A DNA stretch of 18,840 bases from DASTPP01 sp035762175 (GTDB taxonomy: Bacteria > Myxococcota_A > Polyangia > Polyangiales > Polyangiaceae), in the NCBI GenBank assembly GCA_035762175.1, contig DASTPP010000230.1, positions 1 to 18,840 of the forward strand, given 5' to 3'. The position numbers and the translations under genes were made by a program. Below the pieces are notes generated by a model. It was not told where the DNA came from. It did no database searches and saw only the letters and a list, made by a program, of their open reading frames with translations. Within the stretch, counting starts at the first letter, position 1, and every line of letters begins with the position of its first letter. This document shows, one piece after another, positions 6,685 to 13,964 of the stretch.

Positions 6685-7853
6685 GATCCCGCCTCCTCTG
6701 CGTCACCCCGCTCGCCGGGCGCCCCTTCGGCCGGCCCCGGCGCGGGCCCGTCGCCGCGCCGCTCGCCGCCCCGCGAGAGCGCCCAGGCCGCGTGCTCGCG
6801 CACCGCCGCGTCGGGGTGCGTGTCCCGCAGCCGCTCGATCGCGGGCGCGCACGCGGCCGCCCGGCCGCCGTTGGCCAACACCGTCAGCGCGTTGCGCACG
6901 ATGCCGGCCTCGCCCGCGCGCTTGACCGGCGAGCTCGCGGCGAGCTCGTCCCAGACGCCGGGCTCGAGCTCGAGCAGCGACTCGGGCCCGAGCGCCCGCC
7001 ACTTCGGCAGCGGCGCGAAGGGCTCGGTCGAGGACGCGGGGGCGGGGCGCGTCGCGTTGAACGGGCAGGCCTCCTGGCAGGCGTCGCAGCCGAAGAGGTG
7101 CCCGCCCATCGCCGGCCGCAGCGCCTCGTCGACCGGCCCCCGGTGCTCGATGCTCAGGTACGAGACGCAACGCCGGGCGTCGAGCACGAAGGGGCGCACG
7201 AAGGCGCCCGTGGGGCAGGCGTCGAGGCAGCGCGTGCACGCCCCGCAGCGCTCGCGCATCGGCACGCCCGCCGGCAGCGCGAGCGTCGTCACCACCTCGC
7301 CGAGCAGCGCGTACGACCCCTGCCCCGGCACGATGAGCAGCCCGTTCTTGCCGACGAAGCCGAGCCCGGCCCTCGCCGCCCACGCGCGCTCGAGCACCGG
7401 CGCCGTGTCGACGACCGCCCGCGCCTCGACGCCGGGGCCGAGCCCGCGCACGAACGCGGCCAGCTGCCGGAGCCGCCGGCGCAGGAAGGTGTGGTAGTCG
7501 CGCCCCCGCGCGTAGCGCGCGATCGAGCCGACCACGCCCTCGCCCTCGCCCTCGCCCCCGCGGTGGTAGCGCCGCGCCAGGCAGATCACGCTCCTGGCGC
7601 CGGCCAAGATCGCCTCGCCGTCGAGCCTGCGGCGCGCCTCGCGGTGCTCGGCGAGGTAGTCCATCGTGCCGTGCATCCCCGCGTCGAGGAACGCCTCGTA
7701 GCGCGCGAAGTCTTCGTCGATCGGCTCGTCCGCGCGCGCGAAGCCCACCGCGTCGAAGCCGAGCTCGCGCGCCCTCGCCTCGATCCGGCGGCGCGCGTCC
7801 GCGGCGCCCCCGCGCTCGCCCGCCGCCTTCGCCTCCGCGCCCGCCTCGCTCAC
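6681..7853 (-). CDS. queG: Epoxyqueuosine reductase QueG
   Basis: QueG reduces epoxyqueuosine to queuosine at position 34 of GUN-anticodon tRNAs, using cobalamin and two [4Fe-4S] clusters. The sequence shows the N-terminal B12-binding region (LGFDAVGFARAD, MHGTMDYLAEH, ARYARGRDYH), the catalytic Asp in VVDTAPVLERAWAARAGLGFVGKN, ferredoxin-like motifs CGACTRCLDACPTGAF and CDACQEACPFN, and a C-terminal HEAT-like tail. The open frame reaches an ATG at 8004-8006, but that start would overlap the divergent gene's ATG and adds about 50 low-complexity residues. A GTG at 7851-7853 gives 390 residues, close to the E. coli protein (379), and is preceded by GAGG. Two further GTGs (7866-7868, 7881-7883) sit in the same repeat, so the exact start is uncertain. 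Confidence 0.9.
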   Translation of the reverse strand: MSEAGAEAKAAGERGGAADARRRIEARARELGFDAVGFARADEPIDEDFARYEAFLDAGMHGTMDYLAEHREARRRLDGEAILAGARSVICLARRYHRGGEGEGEGVVGSIARYARGRDYHTFLRRRLRQLAAFVRGLGPGVEARAVVDTAPVLERAWAARAGLGFVGKNGLLIVPGQGSYALLGEVVTTLALPAGVPMRERCGACTRCLDACPTGAFVRPFVLDARRCVSYLSIEHRGPVDEALRPAMGGHLFGCDACQEACPFNATRPAPASSTEPFAPLPKWRALGPESLLELEPGVWDELAASSPVKRAGEAGIVRNALTVLANGGRAAACAPAIERLRDTHPDAAVREHAAWALSRGGERRGDGPAPGPAEGAPGERGDAEEAGS

Positions 7854-7890
7854 GCCCGCCTCGCCCACGCCCGCCTCGCCCACGCCCGCT
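7836..7890. repeat. 15-nt tandem repeat at the 5' end of queG
   Basis: About 3.7 copies of a 15-nt unit (units at 7836, 7851, 7866, 7881) read on the minus strand as GTG-GGC-GAG-GCG-GGC. Each unit carries both a GAGG and a GTG in the same phase, so start codon and ribosome-binding-like sequence are repeated together. Confidence 0.75.
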
Positions 7891-8004
7891 CCGTCGCCTT
7901 CCGCCGCGCGCTCGCTGTGCCCGCCGCTCGCCGTCGCCCTGACTTCTTTGCGAAAATCGCCCTGACCGAGTTCGAGTACCCTACTACGTCCGCCCCCCCC
8001 GCGC

Positions 8005-8742
8005 ATGGCCCCCCCCGCGACGCCGCCCGCCGACCTCTTCTTTGGCGGGGCCTTGCGCCTCGAGCAAGCGCCGCGCGGCGGAGGCTACCGCGCCAACGTC
8101 GACGCCTTCCTGCTCGCCCGCGCCGCGCTGCTCGACGCCCCCCGCGCGCCCCGCGCCGTCGATCTCGGCGCGGGCGCGGGCGCCGTCGGCCTGAGCTACG
8201 CCCTCTTCTCGGCCGCGGCCCTCACGCTCGTCGAGCGCGATCCGCTCGCCGCCGCGCGCGCGCGCCGCAACGCCGCCCCCTTCGCCTCGGCCCGCGTCCT
8301 CGAGGCCGACGTCGAGCGCGCCCGCGCCCGCGCCGAGCTCGTGCTCTGCAACCCGCCCTTCACCGAGCCCTCCTCCGGGCGCCCCTCGCCCGACCCGGCC
8401 CGCGACGCCGCCCGCCGCGGCGCGCTCGCGCCCTTCTTGCGCGCCGCCGCGCGCGCGCTCGACGGGCCCGCCGCCCGCGCCTTCTTCGTCTACCCCGCCG
8501 GGCGCCTGCCCGAGCTCTTGCAGGGCGCCGCCCGCGCCGGGCTCGCGGCCGCCTCGCTCCGCTTCGTCCACCCGCGCCCCGGCGCCCCCGCCCGCGTCGT
8601 GCTGGCCGCCTTCGCCGCCCGGGGCGCCGGGCCCGCGCGCGTGCTCCCGCCCTGGTTCGAATGGCGGGGCGGGGCGCGCGACCCCGAGCTCGAGGCCTTC
8701 CTCGCGGGCGAGGGCGATCCCGCGCTGCCCCGCCCCGGCTAG
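8005..8742 (+). CDS. TrmN6-like SAM-dependent methyltransferase (tRNA1(Val) adenine-37 N6 type)
   Basis: The 245-residue protein has a Rossmann methyltransferase core with motif I VDLGAGAGAVGL (52-63), acidic motif II LVERDP (75-80), and the N6-adenine signature NPPF (116-119). The preceding GGYRANVDAFLLA is the equivalent of the G-x-R-x-x-x-D-x-x-LLA block typical of the YfiC/TrmN6 family, which methylates N6 of A37 in tRNA1(Val). The rest is Ala/Arg-rich, so the exact substrate is inferred from motif order only. The ATG at 8005 leaves a normal 13-residue lead. It diverges from queG and converges on the peptidase gene, with stop codons sharing CTAG at 8739-8742. Confidence 0.82.
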   Translation: MAPPATPPADLFFGGALRLEQAPRGGGYRANVDAFLLARAALLDAPRAPRAVDLGAGAGAVGLSYALFSAAALTLVERDPLAAARARRNAAPFASARVLEADVERARARAELVLCNPPFTEPSSGRPSPDPARDAARRGALAPFLRAAARALDGPAARAFFVYPAGRLPELLQGAARAGLAAASLRFVHPRPGAPARVVLAAFAARGAGPARVLPPWFEWRGGARDPELEAFLAGEGDPALPRPG

Positions 8743-10964
8743 CGGGCCGGCGCCGCCGACCCGAGGTGGTGGAACAAGAACGCGTACACGTCCGCCTGCA
8801 GCTCGACGAGGTCCGAGAGCGGCGTGCCCATGCCATGCCCGGTGTTGCCGCTCGTGCGCAACAGGAAGGGCCCACCGCCCGGGTCGGCCGCGGCGAGGCG
8901 CGCCACCATCTTGCGCGAATGGAAGGGGTCGACCCGGGGGTCGTTCGCGCCCGTCGTGAAGAGCGTCGGCGGGTAGTGCGCCCCGTCGCGCACGCGGTGG
9001 TAGGGCGAGTAGGCGGCGAGCGCCGCGAACTGGTCGGGGTCCTTGACGGTGCCGTACTCGGTGACGTTGAACTCGCCGTTCGGCGTCGTCTCGACCCGCA
9101 GCATGTCGAAGATGCCCACCATCGCGACGACCGCGCCGTAGAGCTCGGGGTGCTGGGTGAGCGCGGCGCCCATCAGCAGGCCCCCGTTCGAGCCGCCCAC
9201 GATGCCGAGCCGCGCGGGCCGCGTGTAGCGCGCCTCGACGAGCCGCCGCGCGCAGGCCTCGAAGTCGTCGAAGACGTTCTGCTTGCTCGTGAGCTTGCCC
9301 GCCTCGTGCCACGCCTCGCCGTACTCGCCCCCGCCCCGCAGGCCCGCCACCGCCACGACCCCGCCGCGGTCGAGCCAGAGCCGGTTCATCGGGCTGAACG
9401 AGGGCACCTGGCTGATGCCGTAGCCGCCGTACGCCGTCAGCAGCGCGACCCGGTCGCCGTCGAGCGGCGCGCCCTTCTTGCGCAGCACCGTCATCGGCAC
9501 CTTGGTGCCGTCCTTCGAGGCGCACGTCTCTTGCACGACCTCGGCGTCGCCGAAGTCGACCGGCGACGTGCGCGCGAGCGCCGTCTTGCGCAGCGCCCCC
9601 GACTTCGCGTCGAGCGCGTACCAGGCCGGCGGCTCGAGCCGGCTCTGCTGGCGCACGAGCAGGCCGTCGCCCCCGAGCCCCGCGAGCTGGCCCACGCTCG
9701 CCACCGGCAAGAGCGCCACCTCGCGCGGCGAGCGCCCCCCGAGGTCGAACGAGCGCAAGATCGAGGGCCCGCCCGCCAGGAACGACGCGTAAAGGCGCGT
9801 CTGGCCGACGACGAAGCGGTCGATCACGTGCTCGCCCTCGGCCAGCACCACCTTCGCCTGCGCCAGCGCCGTCGCCCCGGGCGGCAGGCGCAAGAGCTTG
9901 CCCCGCGGCGCGCCCTGGTGCGAGAGCAGGTAGAGCGAGCCGTCGGCGCCGAAGCGCCCGCCGCGCACCTTGTCTTCGTACGACGCGAGCTGCGACCAGC
10001 CCTTGCCGGCCGTGAGCAGGTAGAGCGCGTGCTCGCCCCCGTCGCCCTTCGCCACCGTGGCGAGCACGCGACGCCCGTCCTCCGACGCCTCGAGGCGCGT
10101 CTCGGCGATCTTGGGGAACTCTTTTCCGATCGCGTACGCGTCGCCCTTGGGGTCGTCGCCCAGCTTGTGAAAGTACACCTGCTGGTAAAACGCGAGGTCG
10201 GCCTCCGGCCGCTCGCCCGGCGCCGGGTAGCGCGTGTACCAGAAGCCCGTGCCCTCGGCGTCCCAGGCGAGGCTGCCGCCGGCGGTGCCGCCCTGCGCGC
10301 GCGGCACCGCGTCGCCCGCGCGCTCCCGGCCGGTCGCGACCTCGTAGACGTGCACCGTGCCGCTCTCGGTGCCGCCCGACGAGAGCGAGACCGCGACCAA
10401 CTTGCCGTCGCGCGAGGGCACGAACCAGTCGACCGTGGTGCGGCCCGAGGGGTCGATCTGGGCGGGGTCGAGCAGCACCCGCTCCGACGACGGGTCGTCC
10501 GGCGAGCTCCGGGTCACGAGCAGCGGCTGCTGCTTCGGCGGCTGCGCCTTCATCGCGAAGAGCACGCCCTTGCGGGACGCGAGCGCGAAGTGGTCCGACG
10601 TCGCGTGCCGCAAGATGGCCGACGCCCGCTCGGCGATCGCCGCGCGCCCGGGCAGCTTCGCGAGCTCCTGCCGCGCGAACGCGTTCTGCGCCTCCGACCA
10701 CTGACGCACCTCGGCCGCCTTGCCGTCCTCGAGCCAGCGGTACTCGTCGACGACGGCGCGGCCGTGGTACGTGTCGGTGACCGGGCGCCGGGCGGCCGCG
10801 GGGGGCCCCGGCGGCGCGGGCGGCGCGGGTGCGGGGCGGGCAGGCGGCGCGGGCGGCGCGGGCGGCGCCGCGGCGTCGGGCCCGCCGCAATGGACGACCA
10901 AGATCAGCGCGAGGGCAGCGCGCGCAAGCGTCGAGAGGCCGGGGGGGTTCACGGGCGGCATCAT
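8739..10964 (-). CDS. Prolyl oligopeptidase family (S9A) serine peptidase, predicted lipoprotein
   Basis: The 741-residue product has a lipoprotein signal peptide (MMPPVNPPGLSTLARAALALILVVHC, Cys26), a Pro/Ala linker (33-60), and the S9A N-terminal DTYHGRAVVDEYRWLED block. A seven-bladed propeller region (about 130-460) follows, then the alpha/beta-hydrolase domain. The catalytic triad is visible: Ser592 in GGSNGG, Asp675 in GANDPRVDP, His710 in NTGHG; the oxyanion-side block is LLTAYGGYGIS. Such enzymes cleave short peptides after proline; membrane attachment suggests periplasmic or outer-membrane peptide processing. The start is at 10962-10964 (or the adjacent ATG at 10959-10961), because residues further upstream are not signal-like. 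It overlaps the convergent methyltransferase gene by 4 nt. Confidence 0.92.
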   Translation of the reverse strand: MMPPVNPPGLSTLARAALALILVVHCGGPDAAAPPAPPAPPARPAPAPPAPPGPPAAARRPVTDTYHGRAVVDEYRWLEDGKAAEVRQWSEAQNAFARQELAKLPGRAAIAERASAILRHATSDHFALASRKGVLFAMKAQPPKQQPLLVTRSSPDDPSSERVLLDPAQIDPSGRTTVDWFVPSRDGKLVAVSLSSGGTESGTVHVYEVATGRERAGDAVPRAQGGTAGGSLAWDAEGTGFWYTRYPAPGERPEADLAFYQQVYFHKLGDDPKGDAYAIGKEFPKIAETRLEASEDGRRVLATVAKGDGGEHALYLLTAGKGWSQLASYEDKVRGGRFGADGSLYLLSHQGAPRGKLLRLPPGATALAQAKVVLAEGEHVIDRFVVGQTRLYASFLAGGPSILRSFDLGGRSPREVALLPVASVGQLAGLGGDGLLVRQQSRLEPPAWYALDAKSGALRKTALARTSPVDFGDAEVVQETCASKDGTKVPMTVLRKKGAPLDGDRVALLTAYGGYGISQVPSFSPMNRLWLDRGGVVAVAGLRGGGEYGEAWHEAGKLTSKQNVFDDFEACARRLVEARYTRPARLGIVGGSNGGLLMGAALTQHPELYGAVVAMVGIFDMLRVETTPNGEFNVTEYGTVKDPDQFAALAAYSPYHRVRDGAHYPPTLFTTGANDPRVDPFHSRKMVARLAAADPGGGPFLLRTSGNTGHGMGTPLSDLVELQADVYAFLFHHLGSAAPAR

Positions 10965-11084
10965 ACAGGGGCCTTTCCGGTCGGAGACGCCCCCGAAACA
11001 CCCGGGCCGCCCGCCGGTTCGAAGCGCCCCGAAAGCCCCCGAGCTCGCCCCACCCCGATCGGGCCCGGCAGGCGAAAGCCTCAA

Positions 11085-11172
11085 CGAAATTGGCAAATAA
11101 CATCAAAGCTTTAACCGCCAAACCTTCATGCAAAACAAGAAGGTTCGAAAAACCTCATGTACTTCATGAAGA
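11085..11172. other. AT-rich island between two minus-strand genes (promoter/terminator zone)
   Basis: In 11091-11160 only 27 of 70 bases are G or C (39%), far below the surroundings. It holds a perfect CTTCATGAAG palindrome (11162-11171), an AGGTT/AACCT hairpin (11141-11155) and several TTG/TAAA-like elements on the minus strand. It probably contains the promoter of the peptidase gene; I cannot fix one hexamer pair with confidence. Confidence 0.5.
11132..11155 (-). terminator. Candidate Rho-independent terminator of the rpsP operon
   Basis: Read on the minus strand, AGGTT-TTTCG-AACCT forms a short hairpin followed by the T-rich tail TCTTGTTTTG, 35 nt beyond the stop of the last operon gene. 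The stem is only five to six base pairs, so the call is tentative. Confidence 0.35.
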
Positions 11173-11189
11173 AGCCCCCCGCCCCCCGC

Positions 11190-11756
11190 TCAGACCCAGG
11201 CCCCGAGCAAGCGATCGAGCGTGATGGCGCAGGCCGCCCGCACGCTCAGGTGGTTCCAGGGGCCGACGCCGACGATCGGCGCGATGCGCACCTCGGCGCG
11301 ATCTTGCAGCTCGGGCGCGAGGCCCCAGCCGGTGCCGAAGAGCAAGAGCACCGGGGGGCCCGGCGACGCGAGCCGCCCGCGAAGCTCGCCGTAGCCGCGC
11401 ACCGGGCCCCGCGCCCGCGCCGCCGTCGTCCAGAGCTCGGGCGGCCCCTCCGCCCCGCCGAACGCGCCGGCCGCCTCGTCGAGCGTCGCCACGACGCGCA
11501 CGAGCCCGAGCGCCTCCTTGCGGTCGGGGATGCGCCTCGCCCCCCCGCCCTCGACCCAGTGCGACCGCACCTTCTCGACCAGCGCGCGCTGCGCCTCGAT
11601 CGGGTGCACGACGTAGAACGCCTCGAGCCCGTAGGCCCGCGCCGAGCGCGCGATGTCGTGCACGTCGAGGTTGGTGATGGCGGTCGTCATGACGCCGCCC
11701 TCGCGGTCGAGCACCGGGTGGTGCACCAGCGCGAGCGCCACGCGGCGCGCGGCCAT
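11190..11756 (-). CDS. SAM-dependent RNA methyltransferase, PF09936 (trmD-associated SPOUT-like) family
   Basis: The 188-residue protein matches the family found next to trmD in deltaproteobacteria and Aquificae: an N-terminal LALVHHPVLDREG, TTAITNLDVHDIARSARAYG, YVVHPIEAQRALVEKV, HWVEGGGARRIPDRKEAL, then a SPOUT-like knot LLLFGTGWGLAPEL (knot loop), IAPIVGVGPWNHLSVRAACAITLDRLLG. It is expected to methylate an RNA, but I know of no firmly assigned target. The ATG at 11754-11756 overlaps the trmD stop by one base (TGATG), so it is probably translationally coupled. It is the last gene of the operon; rplS, which often follows trmD, is absent here. Confidence 0.85.
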   Translation of the reverse strand: MAARRVALALVHHPVLDREGGVMTTAITNLDVHDIARSARAYGLEAFYVVHPIEAQRALVEKVRSHWVEGGGARRIPDRKEALGLVRVVATLDEAAGAFGGAEGPPELWTTAARARGPVRGYGELRGRLASPGPPVLLLFGTGWGLAPELQDRAEVRIAPIVGVGPWNHLSVRAACAITLDRLLGAWV

Positions 11757-12478
11757 CAGCCGGCCCCCGAGGGCCCCGGCCCCCCGCCGCCCCGCATCAG
11801 ATCGGGCCGCCGCGCCGCCGTGCGCAGGGCCGACTGCTCGCGGCGCCAGCGCTCGATGGCGGCGTGGTTGCCGTTCTTGAGCACCTCGGGCACCCCCAGC
11901 CCGCGGAACTCGACGGGCCGCGTATACTGCGGGTACTCGAGCATGCCGCCGCACGCCTCGCTGTGCGACTCGTCGCGCGCCGACTCGGCGTTGCCGAGCA
12001 CGCCCGGCAGGAGGCGCACCACGGTCTCGACGACCGCCATCGCCGCCACCTCGCCCCCCGTCATGACGAAGTCGCCGAGCGAGATCTCTTCGTCGACGAA
12101 CGAGCGCACCCGATCGTCGAAGCCCTCGTAGCGGCCGCACACGAGCGCGACGGCCGGCCGCCGGGCGAGCTCGGCCGCCTTCGCCTGCGCGAAGGGCGCG
12201 CCCTGGGGCGTCAGCAGCACGCGGTGGGCGCGCTCGCCCCCGGGCGCGTCGGCGTCGAGCGACTCGAGGCAGGCGACCAGGCAGTCGACCCGCATCACCA
12301 TGCCGCTGCCGCCGCCGTAGGGCGTGTCGTCGACGCTGCGGTGCTTGCCCAGGCCGAACTCGCGCGGGCTGCGCAGGCGCACCGAGAGCTGCCCGCCCTC
12401 GCACGCGCGGCCGACGAAGCTCGTGGCGAGGAAGGGCCCGAAGAGCTCGGGGAAGAGCGTGACGAGGTCGACCCTCAC
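11756..12478 (-). CDS. trmD: tRNA (guanine(37)-N1)-methyltransferase TrmD
   Basis: TrmD places m1G37 in tRNAs with a CNG-type anticodon context and so prevents frameshifting. The 240-residue product begins VRVDLVTLFPELF and contains FGLGKHRSVDDTPYGGGSGMV (41-61), the trefoil knot region LVCGRYEGFDDRV (112-124), and DEEISLGDFVMTGGEVAAM (129-147), then the C-terminal GLGVPEVLKNGNHAAIERWRREQ (194-215). The GTG at 12476-12478 was chosen because the family starts exactly at this motif and it overlaps the rimM stop in a GTGA. The longer upstream frame is just rimM read in another phase. The last 12 residues are Gly/Pro-rich and probably dispensable. Confidence 0.96.
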   Translation of the reverse strand: MRVDLVTLFPELFGPFLATSFVGRACEGGQLSVRLRSPREFGLGKHRSVDDTPYGGGSGMVMRVDCLVACLESLDADAPGGERAHRVLLTPQGAPFAQAKAAELARRPAVALVCGRYEGFDDRVRSFVDEEISLGDFVMTGGEVAAMAVVETVVRLLPGVLGNAESARDESHSEACGGMLEYPQYTRPVEFRGLGVPEVLKNGNHAAIERWRREQSALRTAARRPDLMRGGGGPGPSGAG

Positions 12479-12996
12479 GCCTTCTCGAGCGCCTCGCGCG
12501 ATCGGACGCGCACGAGCCGCGCGCCCACGTCGATCTCGTCGACCGCCCCTTCGACCAGCGGCACCTCGAAGCGCCCCTCGGCCGAGCGGATCACGAGCGC
12601 GTCGCAGGTCGGGTACGAGACGAGCCGCTCGACCTCGCCGAAGGGCTCGCCGCCCACCTCGACCCGCGCGCCCTCGACGTCGCAGGCGTAGAACTCGCCC
12701 GGCTCGGGCTCGGGGAAGGCCTCGCGCGGCGCGAGCAGCTGCGCCCCGCGCCACCGCTCGGCCTCGGTGCGGCCGACGCAGCCCTCGAGCAGCGCCAGCA
12801 CGGCCTCGCCCGCCGGGCGCACGTTGCGCACCGCCACCTCGCGCTCTTCGCCCGAAGCGAAGCGCACGACGACCCGCTCGAGCTGAAAGAGCAGGTCGGA
12901 GTCGCGGTTGTACACCTTCAGGCGCAGCTCGCCCGCGACGCCGTGCGGCCGCGCCACCTCGGCGAGCGGCACGAGGCGCGTCGGCCGCTCAGTCAA
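12475..12996 (-). CDS. rimM: Ribosome maturation factor RimM
   Basis: RimM binds S19 in the 30S head and assists 16S rRNA processing. The 173-residue product has the N-terminal beta-barrel start LVPLAEVARPHGVAGELRLKVYN (8-30), a linker LLAPREAFPEPEPGEFYACD, and the C-terminal PRC-barrel with GEPFGEVERLVSYPTCDALVIR and the terminal VPLVEGAVDEIDVGARLVRV. The start is a TTG (12994-12996) that overlaps the upstream KH gene by 8 nt. A GTG nine codons in would also leave the domain intact, so the start is not certain. Operon position between the KH gene and trmD is standard for the family. Confidence 0.95.
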   Translation of the reverse strand: MTERPTRLVPLAEVARPHGVAGELRLKVYNRDSDLLFQLERVVVRFASGEEREVAVRNVRPAGEAVLALLEGCVGRTEAERWRGAQLLAPREAFPEPEPGEFYACDVEGARVEVGGEPFGEVERLVSYPTCDALVIRSAEGRFEVPLVEGAVDEIDVGARLVRVRSREALEKA

Positions 12997-13243
12997 GGAT
13001 GTCGAGCTGCACCCGCCGCCCGCCCTTCGCGCTCGCCGCGTGCAACACCGTGCGGATCGCCTGGGCCGTGCGCCCGTCCTTGCCGATGACCTTGCCGAGA
13101 TCGTCTTTGGCCACGACCAGCTGCAGCACGAGCGCGCGGCCGTTCTCGACCTCCTTGACCTCGACCGACTCGGGCCGGTCGACCAGCGCCCGCGCCAGCA
13201 CGAGCACCAGGTCGCTCATGCCCCCCGCGGACCCGGCGCTCAC
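12989..13243 (-). CDS. khpA: KH-domain RNA-binding protein (KhpA/YlqC family)
   Basis: This small protein (84 residues from GTG 13241-13243) is a single KH domain with the GKVIGKDGRTAQAIRTVL motif (the GxxG loop is GKDG) and the typical preceding LVLVLARALVDRPESVEV. KhpA forms an RNA chaperone with KhpB/Jag in firmicutes; in proteobacteria it sits between rpsP and rimM, as here. The GTG overlaps the rpsP stop as GTGA. The internal ATG at 13217-13219 would give MSDLVLVLARALV, which matches the usual family start better, so the first eight residues may be absent. Confidence 0.93.
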   Translation of the reverse strand: MSAGSAGGMSDLVLVLARALVDRPESVEVKEVENGRALVLQLVVAKDDLGKVIGKDGRTAQAIRTVLHAASAKGGRRVQLDILD

Positions 13244-13491
13244 GACGTCGGGGCGGCCGGGGCCGGGTGCTTCTTGAGCAGCCGCGAGAGCGTGTGCGAC
13301 GGCGTCGCCCCGACCCCCTGCCAGTAGGCGAGGCGGCCGTGGTCGAGCTGCACCGCGTCGCGCAGCGGGTCGAAGGTGCCGAGCTTCTCGATGAAGCGGC
13401 CGTCCCGCGGGCTGCGCTGGTCGGTGACGACGATGCGATAAAAGGGGGCCTTTTTTGCGCCAGCGCGAGAGAGTCGAATGTGAACCGCCAT
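13240..13491 (-). CDS. rpsP: 30S ribosomal protein S16
   Basis: The 83-residue protein has the full S16 layout: AVHIRLSRAGAKKAPFYRIVVTDQRSPRDGRFIEKLGTFDPL, then a LDHGRLAYWQGVGATPSHTLSRLLKK ending. S16 is a primary-to-secondary 30S assembly protein. It is the first gene of the operon rpsP-khpA-rimM-trmD-RNA methyltransferase. The ATG is at 13489-13491. The 45-base leader implied by the promoter at 13543-13571 contains AAGGAA some 13 bases before the start, which is far for a Shine-Dalgarno site. Confidence 0.97.
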   Translation of the reverse strand: MAVHIRLSRAGAKKAPFYRIVVTDQRSPRDGRFIEKLGTFDPLRDAVQLDHGRLAYWQGVGATPSHTLSRLLKKHPAPAAPTS

Positions 13492-13542
13492 CGGAGGCTG
13501 TTTTCCTTGCGAAAAAGTTTACCCAGTTGAGACGGGCCGCGC

Positions 13543-13571
13543 ACTCTAAGGGGCTTTTTCCGATCGGTCAA
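13543..13571 (-). promoter_or_regulatory. Sigma70-type promoter of the rpsP operon
   Basis: On the minus strand TTGACC (13566-13571) and TAGAGT (13543-13548) are separated by exactly 17 nt, in a locally AT-richer stretch. Transcription would begin near 13536, leaving a leader of about 45 nt before rpsP. This is the best promoter match in the window. Confidence 0.7.
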
Positions 13572-13643
13572 GCCCGGCCTGCCGAACCCCTCGCCCCCGG
13601 TCTGTGATAGGGTGCCTCTTCTCGGGCCCCGCCCCACGCACGC

Positions 13644-13964
13644 ATGTCCTCTCGCGACCAAGTCCTCGAGGTCCTTCAGGCGCTCGTCGCCCCGCTCGTG
13701 CACGCCGACGGGGGCGAGCTGTACCTCGTCCGCGCCGAAGGCGACGACGTCGCCTTGCACCTGGCCGGCACCTGCTCGGGCTGCCCCGGCGCCACGCTCA
13801 CCACCCGCGGCGTCATCGAGCCGGTGCTGCGCACGGTCCTGCCGCAGCTGCGCCTGCTCGTCACCACCGGCATGCTCGTGCCCGAAGGCGCCAGCCGCCT
13901 GACGCCCGAGGCCCCGCACAGCGCCTCACCCCCTTCGCGGCCGCCCTCGAGCTCGCGGGCCTAA
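13644..13964 (+). CDS. NifU-like (C-terminal domain) Fe-S scaffold protein
   Basis: The 106-residue product matches the NifU C-terminal domain: VLEVLQALVAPLVHADGGELYLV (7-29), VALHLAGTCSGCPGATLTTRGVIEPVL (35-61), and the ending VLPQLRLLV. The CxxC pair in CSGCPGATLTT is the iron-sulphur ligand site; family members assemble and pass [4Fe-4S] clusters to apoproteins. The ATG at 13644 is the family's usual start; larger frames beginning at 13604 or 13612 are other phases. The last 20 residues are Pro/Ser/Ala-rich and overlap, tail to tail, 39 nt of the convergent FGE-like gene. It diverges from rpsP, so a shared promoter region lies at about 13500-13640. QueG in this window is a possible Fe-S client. 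Confidence 0.9.
   Translation: MSSRDQVLEVLQALVAPLVHADGGELYLVRAEGDDVALHLAGTCSGCPGATLTTRGVIEPVLRTVLPQLRLLVTTGMLVPEGASRLTPEAPHSASPPSRPPSSSRA

Noticed and set aside
6792..11114. Open frame of 1440 codons on the plus strand
   Set aside because: It is antisense to queG and the peptidase and overlaps the methyltransferase gene; its composition is Arg/Ala/Pro/His-rich, as expected for a wrong phase in very GC-rich DNA, and no domain is visible.
7984..11133. Open frame of 1049 codons on the minus strand
   Set aside because: It runs in another phase of the peptidase gene and antisense to the methyltransferase gene, with Arg/Gly/Ala-rich sequence only.
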